Origin: Lepus europaeus
Lineage: Eukaryota > Chordata > Mammalia > Lagomorpha > Leporidae
Assembly (NCBI RefSeq): GCF_033115175.1
Contig: NC_084834.1
Location: 10,947,294 to 11,011,293 of the forward strand
DNA: 64,000 nt
Direction: 5' to 3'
Below the pieces are notes generated by a model. The model searched no databases and was not told the DNA's origin. It saw nothing but the letters and a program-made list of their open reading frames with translations. This document shows positions 57,025-64,000 of the stretch, one piece after another (the stretch's first letter is position 1; the number at the start of each line of letters is the position of its first letter). Position numbers and translations under genes: made by a program.

Positions 57025-58194
57025 CTGAAACACCCATACAGTTTGCAAAATCAAATGAAGGCATATGTCCTTTAACTGAAGCCTGATTTTATGTGTTAGA
57101 AGGCTTTAGCAGGCAGTTAGATGAATTTCTGGGAGGAGCAGTAGTGTTTTATGCTAGAACCTCAAGTTCATAAATAGAGCAGTTCTGTCCTAAGTGGCAT
57201 CCATGCGTAAGACCTGGTAAAGTAGAACGCAATCCAACCTCAAATGCACTGGTCCTTTCTTCACACACCTCCCTCACAGCAGCCATGTGCCCAGTTTTCC
57301 CTCGTGTACCTGCTGACATCACTCCCACAATGCTGGAGGCAGCTCCAGCTCATCCTGGGGTATTGAGGAAACACTGAAGCACAACGGTAAGAAGTCCAAG
57401 AGGAGATGCTCCATGTAGGCCCAGCATCCCCCCAAGCAAGCAGCAAAATCCACCCCTGGCCCCAACACAGCTCTCAGCGGAGTCTGATTATCAACTGCCT
57501 TTTGCTCTATTTTTGCTGCTGACTTGAAACTAACCCTGTTCACTCCAATCACATCTGACCACGGTCAGCCCGTGTCTGTCTGTGTCTCCCTGTGCTTCCA
57601 GGCTGGCACCTCTGTGTTTCTCACTTCCTGTCTCTCTCTCCACACCCTCTCCCCATCTCTGTCCTCCAGCTCCTTCTCTGAAACTCACTTTGTCTTTCCT
57701 GAACAGTTTCTACCTCTGTCAGTCACTACTGCTCTTCTTCTCTTTCTTTCTTCTCTTTCCCACCCTCTTTTTTACTTTTATTCTGCTTCCCTCCCCCTTT
57801 CCAACCTGCACCATCACTAAAAGAAAAAAGCAAACATACACAAGTAATAACCATTGATCTGACTACATGGTCCAACAGGTCGCACACCCATTATCTGGCA
57901 TGTCTCTCAGTGTTCTGGGCTTAGTTTCTGAGTGAGACACACAGCAGTGGAGAAGAGGGCAACAGTTTCTGATTTGTAGAACTGGGCATGTGGTGATTTG
58001 GTGACATGAAGCACAGAAAATGGGAGAAGTTTCAAATGAAAGACAAATCTGATTTTGATTTCCTGGTAGCAAGTCACTGCTTTAGCTCAGAAAAAATATT
58101 TAACATTTACCTTTTCTTTTTCTTAAATTTTTTTATTGACGTAAGGAGAACAAATCTCAAGTGTTTTATATATACAGTTTTAAGAACATAATGA
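57025..58194. other. unassigned sequence upstream of the first DDX60-like exon
   Basis: No convincing further helicase exon. Includes the C/T tract at 57575-57800. Confidence 0.5.
57575..57800 (+). repeat. C/T-rich low-complexity tract
   Basis: Mixed CTCTCTCT and CTTTCTTTCTTC runs without a clear unit. Open frames here are compositional. Confidence 0.75.
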
Positions 58195-58530
58195 TGGGGC
58201 CGCTACTGTCGTGCAGCGGGTAAAGCTATTGCCTGCAGTGCCAGCATCCTATATGGGCACCAGTTTGAGTCCCGCCTGTTCCATTTTCTATCCGGTCTCC
58301 TGCTAATGTGCCTGGGAAAGCAGTGGAGGATGGCCAAAGTGCTTGGATCTCTGAACCTATGTGGGAGAGCTAGGAGAAGCTCCTGGCTCCTGGCTTCAGC
58401 CTGGCCCAGTCTTGGCCAATGTGGCAATTTGGGGAGTGAACCAGCAGATAGAAGATTTCTGTGTGTGTGTGTGTATGTGTATTCATGTAATTCTGCCTTT
58501 CAAAATAATAAATATTTTTTTAAAATATCA
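58195..58530 (+). mobile_element. CSINE
   Basis: GGGGCCGCTACTGTCGTGCA to CTTTCAAAATAATAAATATT, with a (GT)n tract at about 58461-58485. Confidence 0.92.
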
Positions 58531-58676
58531 TGATGATACTTCCCACCCTTCCTTGTTCCCTCCCTTGCTCCCATCCACTTCCTCCTTCCTTTCTTATTTC
58601 CTTTTAATTTCTACAATGATATACTTTCAATTCACTTTATAGACACAAGATTCGATTATTGCTCATGGCCTTTGTC

Positions 58677-58876
58677 NNNNNNNNNNNNNNNNNNNNNNNN
58701 NNNNNNNNNNNNNNNNNNNNNNNNNNNNNNNNNNNNNNNNNNNNNNNNNNNNNNNNNNNNNNNNNNNNNNNNNNNNNNNNNNNNNNNNNNNNNNNNNNNN
58801 NNNNNNNNNNNNNNNNNNNNNNNNNNNNNNNNNNNNNNNNNNNNNNNNNNNNNNNNNNNNNNNNNNNNNNNNNNNN
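58677..58876. other. assembly gap, 200 N
   Basis: Exactly 200 N, probably a placeholder size. Nothing can be said about its content, and order or orientation across it is not proven. Confidence 0.99.
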
Positions 58877-59029
58877 TCACTGAAGTGACATATGGGCATG
58901 CTCTGGTCTGGAATCTTTTCAAAAACTCCCATTATAATGACCACTATGGCTTTTAATATAGGATCTGGGCAGCATGGCCGTGGAGCAGAGGTGACCCACA
59001 CAGTCAGCCCTACACTCAGCATGCAGGAT

Positions 59030-59180
59030 CCACCTGACCAAGCACAAGCGACTTCATCTTCCTGCATCTCAATTCTCCTACCTATTAAGAGGGTGTGATA
59101 ATAGCTCCTGCCATTTGAGGGTCTCTTGAGAATTAATTGGCAGATAAATCACTAAGAACAGAAATAGGGGCTTAGAAAAC
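59030..59180 (+). mobile_element. MIR fragment
   Basis: CATCTCAATTCTCCTACCTA, GTGATAATAGCTCCTGCCAT and GAATTAATTGGCAGATAAAT follow the sense MIR layout. Confidence 0.55.
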
Positions 59181-62100
59181 AGCTCCCAAAAGTGAGGTGT
59201 TATTCAGTTTTATTAAGCACCAAAGCCAAAACTTGAATTCAACTCTAACTCAGAAGCCTTCAGCTTCACAGCCCAGGACAACTGCTCTTAAGAGAGGGGG
59301 CGAAATTTCCACTGATTACAAATGACTATACATACGTGTGTGTGCATGTGTGTAAGTGGTTGTATAAGTATCCCAAATTTCATGAATACATTTGAATAAA
59401 TTTATTATAAATTTATTCTATAATTATCCCAAATTTCATGAATAAATTTGAATATCAAAAGTTCATGAATGTAAATTTATTTAATCTTAAACTCAGCATC
59501 ATCTTTATTTGTAAATAGACTCTAGCATGGTAAAAATTTTTATAAACTTACTTCCTTCATCAATGTACTGCCAGTTTTGCTTTTTTATGGCAAAAAAAAA
59601 AACTCAAAACTGTATTGCATTCATTATATCTGATTTGTTTCCTCCAGTTCTCTCCCTAAATCCACCCTAACTGGACATCTCCCATCAACCCTCACCTAAA
59701 CTCCTCTTACTATGGTAGGTGGTGATCTCCACATGGCAGAATTCCATACCCAAATCTCACTGCTCATCTTACTGGACACATAAACTACTAATACAGAACT
59801 ACAATTTGGAAACTCTTCCCCTCTCTACTTATAGTCACTCTTTGGGTCATAGCATCAGATATAATGGTTTTAATCATAATCTTTGTTGAATTTGTATCTG
59901 AACCTGGCACTTGTTCCTGACCCCCAAATGCATTTAACTAAGTACCTACATACTCTGTGAGTGGAAACTTCATTCTTATTAGTACAGGGGGTGGGGAGGA
60001 TGCAAGAGCAAAAGTGTACAGCTTCCCTGACTCTCCTTTTTCTCTCACACCTTACATAGTCATCACCCACCAAATTTATGCAGTGGCTTCTACCTGGTCT
60101 TGCTGATCCACGCTTTGCTGCCCTTCAAAGCACTGGGGATCCAGCTGTGAAGATGACTGTCAAAAATGGTGCCCTCTCGAGACCCGCATTCCACTGATGT
60201 ACAGGAACCATCATACATTCGAAATTGGATAAAGTAATGGACTAGGAAGCAAAATCACCCAAGAGGAGGTTTTGACAAGAGCCTTTGGTCCAGGGTCACC
60301 ATTTCTTTGAGAAATAGCAAGAACAGTAGTAAGAAATAAATTAGGAGTAGCATGTGTATTTTCCCACATGCTTTCACAATGCAGATCAGAGATATTGTAG
60401 AAATAAGACATCTCTCTAGACTTATTAGTTTCTTTGGAATGCTAGAATTTTCTAGATGATTATAGAACTATCTGGAAAACTATTTTTGTTGTTTCACCTC
60501 TATCAGTAACATTAATATATTATATTCTTTCAAATAATCATAAATTTCAACCTAGAACTCTCTTTGAATTTAAACAGCATAAGAGTTTTAAAATCCTCAA
60601 TGAATAAAGAAATGATAGTTACCTGTATTTTTATATTATTTATCCTAATTGGTCAATGCATTTAACAAACCTTACAGAAAGGAAATCACTAGATGATCAG
60701 TTTACCAAATTCAAAAACCATACGTCTTTCATTAAATCATAAGATAAGAGAAATCATGTTTGAGCAATGAGTCACACTCTTTTTAATAAGTCATGTGTTT
60801 CTGTAATTAGGTGGCGTGGAAAATGCGGAAAAGAATCCATTTACAGGGCATTACTCACGGATGTCTCATTTTGGAGGTCAGCCTCCTTGGCAAATCGAAC
60901 TTCTCTCTCCTATGGAATTCTTCCATCAGCAGAAAATCTTTGCAGTCAGAAGTAGCTCAACCTGAATCATCCAAAAGGAAGGAATTACTGAATTTTTTAA
61001 AGTTTTTTTAGGGTTTGTGCTGTCAATCTCCCAGTCTCAGTCTCTTCTGAATAATTTCCAATGATTCATAAAGCTTTGCTGATAGCTTATAGTATTTCTT
61101 GTCCCAGGAGGAGTACAAAGTGCTTCTTAGGGCCCATTTTCTTGACCAGCTTCACACATAAGCACAATACATAGCTTTGAATACATTCTTTCTCGATTAC
61201 TCTTTTATTTATGTCCTCAGACATTCGGGTAATTATACTAGATGGACCCAGAAAAAAATTAACAGTCCATGACAAGTCTCATGTACAAAACATAAAAGTA
61301 ATTTGTAGACAAGATAATGTGTTCTCTGCACTCCTATTATGGATAAAGTTGGATGAACTTCACTCACAACTACAATGGATTGACTATTCCTCTTTATTTT
61401 GTGGCAATAGATAATAAAGTAACAGGATGCCTCAGTATGTGTTATCATCCTAGCCTTTAATTGAAACATTTGTGCTATTTTATTTTGAAATAGGCCAGAA
61501 TTAAAAGCAATGTAATGATATTTTTCAAGTTATAAAAAAGAAAGCATGTTAACCCTAGCAGACACATATCTGCTACTAATGGTTTTTAAAGACACATAGA
61601 TCATACTGTAATTAAAGCTGCATCATTCTTTTGTGGTCACCCGGTCACAATTGCATCTTCTTGAATAATCATTCAGTTTTTCAGGGACTTTGAATATTCA
61701 TTCATGCTCCTCTAGGCAATCACTTAGATACCAGGCTCAAAATATCATTGTTATAAAGGGTAAGTAGGAAAACAGACACAGGTGGTAACAAGTAGAGGCA
61801 TTCGTACCTGGGGGCAGGCACACCTTTTGTGTACTTTCCATCACCTGCTGTTCTGACTGCTGGTGTTTAATCAGGCATGCAGCTCAGACATAGGAAAGTA
61901 AATATTCACAGCTAATAGAGTAATCTTTTCTCAGCAAAAAGGGTTAGAATCGAATGCTCAGTGATATGTGAATTACTAGCTTTGAAACGGGGAGTCACAA
62001 CTGAACCTGTCACAACTTAGACAGCCAGTAGAACATCTTCAGCATCTCACGCCTCTACAGTTCTGGTCTTATTTGATCCTGAGTATTGCGAATGCCAGGA

Positions 62101-62189
62101 TGACTGTGACTATGCCGGATTTTTCCCTCAAGATCCTCAATGACTTCTGATTTCGTGACTTGATGGACATGGTCTTTTTCTTATATGTG
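59181..62189. other. unassigned sequence right of the gap
   Basis: Three kilobases without CSINEs. Several short open frames, none with recognisable domains. A (GT)-rich patch at 59335-59360 and a short local repeat of CCCAAATTTCATGAATA at about 59370 and 59428 are the only structures seen. Confidence 0.5.
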
Positions 62190-62335
62190 AGATACTTCAT
62201 AGAAGTTCACAGGAAAATAGAATTAGAAGATATGTTTATTCAGTGCAAAAACATTTGCAATCCATACATAGTTTTTTTTTATAATTTTCAATTTTCACAA
62301 ATGTTTTGAAGACACTTTATATGCATGGAAATGTA
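62190..62335. mobile_element. short mariner-like inverted-repeat element, near full length
   Basis: Starts ACTTCATAGAAGTTCACAGG and ends with the rough inverse CACAAATGTTTTGAAGACAC. Interior has GTTTATTCAGTGCAAAAACA. About 145 bases, no coding. Confidence 0.5.
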
Positions 62336-62806
62336 AAGAGTTCAACAAATAGTATGGAAGAAAAAAAAAAAAGCTGTTCCTCAACAGTCGAGACAAGGGC
62401 TGTTCAAAGTCAACGCACCGAAAGTGTCAATTTCACTTCTCACTTGAGATTCTTTTTCTCTGTGGTTTAGACAGACAGGTAGAAAGGATAAATCCAAGGT
62501 CCGAAGCTCCTCAGCTATGTGGCAGTTTATTTTCCTCTCACCCCATTTGGATTTGCAAGAAACTTCTTGGCTCAGAGTGGGACAGAAGACAGTCCTACAG
62601 GATCACACTCCCTGGTGAGACCTTGTAGCACTTGAGTGTGTTAACATGTGAGACCCACTCCACAAAGCCATCATGACCGTGAACCCCTACTCACAAACGC
62701 CATCCCTTTTTGAGACCCCTACAGTTTGACTCATTTGTAGCTCTGAGAGCTTTGCTTTTCCCCCTTGTAATGGGTGCTTTTCCAAGCAGAGTTAAAAACT
62801 TATGGG
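62336..62806. other. possible interspersed repeat, family unknown
   Basis: GAGTTCAACAAATAGTATGG, an A12 run and GCTGTTCCTCAACAGTCGAG look like part of a common rabbit interspersed repeat, but I cannot name it. Confidence 0.35.
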
Positions 62807-63138
62807 AGGGCTGGCACTACGGCTCACTAGGCTAATCCTCCACCTGCAGTGCCGGCACCCCGGGTTCTAGTCCCGGTTGAGGCACCGGATTCTGTCCTGG
62901 TTGCTCCTCTTCCAGTCCAGCTCTCTGCTGTGGCCCGGGAGTGCAGTGGAGGATGGCCCAAGTGCTTGGTCCCTGCACCCGCATGGGAGACCAGGAGGAA
63001 GCACCTGGCTCCTAGCTTTGGATCAGCGCAGTGTGCCGGCCATGGCGGCCATTTGGGGAGTGAACCAACGGAAGGAAGACCTTTCTCTCTGTTTTTCTCT
63101 CTCTCTCACTGTCTAACTCTGCCTGTCAAAAAAAAAAA
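62807..63138 (+). mobile_element. CSINE, young subfamily
   Basis: GAGGGCTGGCACTACGGCTC to CTCTGCCTGTC plus A run. AAAAACTTATGG flanks it (62794-62805 and 63139-63150). Confidence 0.95.
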
Positions 63139-63150
63139 AAAAACTTATGG

Positions 63151-63352
63151 AAGGCACTGGCGTTGTGGCTAAGTGGGTAAACCCATGGCCTGCAACCCTA
63201 GCACCCCATATAGGCACACTGGTTCCTTGTGGATGTCTGAGGGAGTGAACCAGCAGATGGATGACATCTCTCTCTCGCTCTCTCCCCTCCCCTCCTTCCC
63301 TCTACTCTCCCTCTCCCTCTGTAACTCTTTCAAATAAATAAATAAATCTTAA
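63151..63352 (+). mobile_element. CSINE with large internal deletion
   Basis: AAGGCACTGGCGTTGTGGCT, jumping from the B-box region to GAGTGAACCAGCAGATGGAT, tail TTTCAAATAAATAAATAAAT. Confidence 0.88.
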
Positions 63353-63574
63353 AAACAAAACACAAAGGGGATGTGTTTTCTGTTACACCCCCTGATTAGT
63401 CTCATGTTTGAACCTGTATCTTAATCCTCCAGCTTTGTTTGTTGTGGTATCCTGTTTAACCACTGTTTAGAGCTAAATGGAAGACAATGTAATAATTTCT
63501 GATTTAAAGTTTCCAATGTTTGGTTTCATGAGACTTGATTTGCACCTATAAATAACACAGTTTCAACTTTTTAA

Positions 63575-64000
63575 ACATATTTGCTTATTTGAAAAGCAAA
63601 GTGACAAGGAGAAGAAGAGACAAAGAGAAAAAGAGAGCCAGGGAGTGCAGTGGAGGATGGCCCAAGTCCTTGGGCCCTGCACCCCATGGGAGACCAGGAG
63701 AAGCACCTGGCTCCTGCCATCGGATCAGCGTGGTGCGCTGGCCGCAGCGCGCTACCGCGGCGGCCATTGGAGGGTGAACCAATGCAAAAGGAAGACCTTT
63801 CTCTCTGTCTCTCTCTCACTATCCACTCTGCCTGTCAGAAATAAAAAAAAAAGAGAGAAGGAGAAATCTTACATACACTGGTTCGCTCCCAAAATGGCCC
63901 CAACCAGTGGGGCTGAGTGTGAACTCAAAATGTCCAAAAACACCGGGGCTGGACCAAGCTGAAGCCAGGAGCCAGGAACTCCATCCAGGTCTCCAACATG
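63575..64000 (-). mobile_element. CSINE, split by a nested copy and cut by the window end
   Basis: CATATTTGCTTATTTGAAAA GCAAAGTGAC on the left; after 63848 it continues GAAATCTTACATACACTGGT to the window end within the body. Confidence 0.85.
63638..63847 (+). mobile_element. CSINE, young subfamily, 5'-truncated, nested
   Basis: Starts CCAGGGAGTGCAGTGGAGGA and ends CACTCTGCCTGTCAG plus A run. AAAAAGAGAG flanks it at 63628-63637 and 63848-63857. Confidence 0.93.

Noticed and set aside
57319-57552. Possible further DDX60-like exon (SSIPQD run on the minus strand)
   Set aside because: Only the four residues IPQD match the family's upstream segment; no matching acceptor/phase and the rest does not align.
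61087-61275. Minus-strand frames with GPKKHF and SSWDKKYYKL patches
   Set aside because: Looks gene-like for a few residues, but stops follow at once in each frame and I cannot tie it to a family.

Overview
The window is mammalian nuclear DNA, almost certainly lagomorph and most likely European rabbit. The deciding evidence is more than 50 copies of the lagomorph-specific tRNA-derived CSINE, recognisable by a GGGGCCGGCGCTGTGG-type head, a pol III B-box (GGTTCGAGTCC-type) and tails of either CTTTCAAATAAATAAAT or CTGCCTGTCAAAAAA. LINE-1 3' ends of rabbit type support this. The DNA is AT-rich, intron/intergenic in character and has one 200-N assembly gap (58677-58876). No bacterial-type gene, tRNA gene, rRNA gene or CRISPR array is present.

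Left end (1-6.3 kb): three open, correctly phased minus-strand exons of R3HCC1L (C-terminal part). The exons after them lie off the left edge, and the large N-terminal exon is not found anywhere to the right, so the following kilobases are either a very long R3HCC1L intron or rearranged DNA. From 6.3 to 19.7 kb I see only intron-like DNA with CSINEs, a 5'-truncated rabbit L1 (9868-10570), old antisense L1 pieces and MIR/hAT relics.

19.7-24.8 kb: the most unusual object. It is a 5.1-kb L1-derived retrotransposon flanked by a perfect 19-bp target-site duplication. It has an L1 5'UTR, an intact 345-residue ORF1, an L1 3'UTR and an A tail, but no ORF2. In place of ORF2 sits about 2.65 kb of other sequence, part of which looks like a decayed retroviral nucleocapsid/protease segment. 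This is a HAL1 (half-L1) type, ORF1-only element with foreign cargo.

25-48 kb: dense CSINEs, an L2, a MaLR LTR, MIRs, a 3'-truncated processed pseudogene of VMP1 (27956-28660, minus) and a repeat-free, homeobox-site-rich block near 31.3-31.7 kb that may be a conserved non-coding element.

48.5-57.0 kb: six minus-strand exons of a DDX60/DDX60L-type antiviral DExD/H helicase, with introns and consensus splice sites. They cover the end of the second helicase domain (motifs V and VI) and part of the C-terminal region. One exon carries an in-frame TAG, and neither the remaining C-terminal exons nor the upstream helicase exons were found, so this is read as a partial, unprocessed duplicate. The remainder (57-64 kb) is repeats, the gap and unassigned DNA.

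There is no operon-like cooperation between these loci. What links the window is retrotransposition: L1 machinery explains the CSINEs, the VMP1 retrocopy and the ORF1-only element, while the DDX60-like segment needs a DNA-level duplication. Spans not listed as features hold AT-rich DNA in which I recognise nothing.
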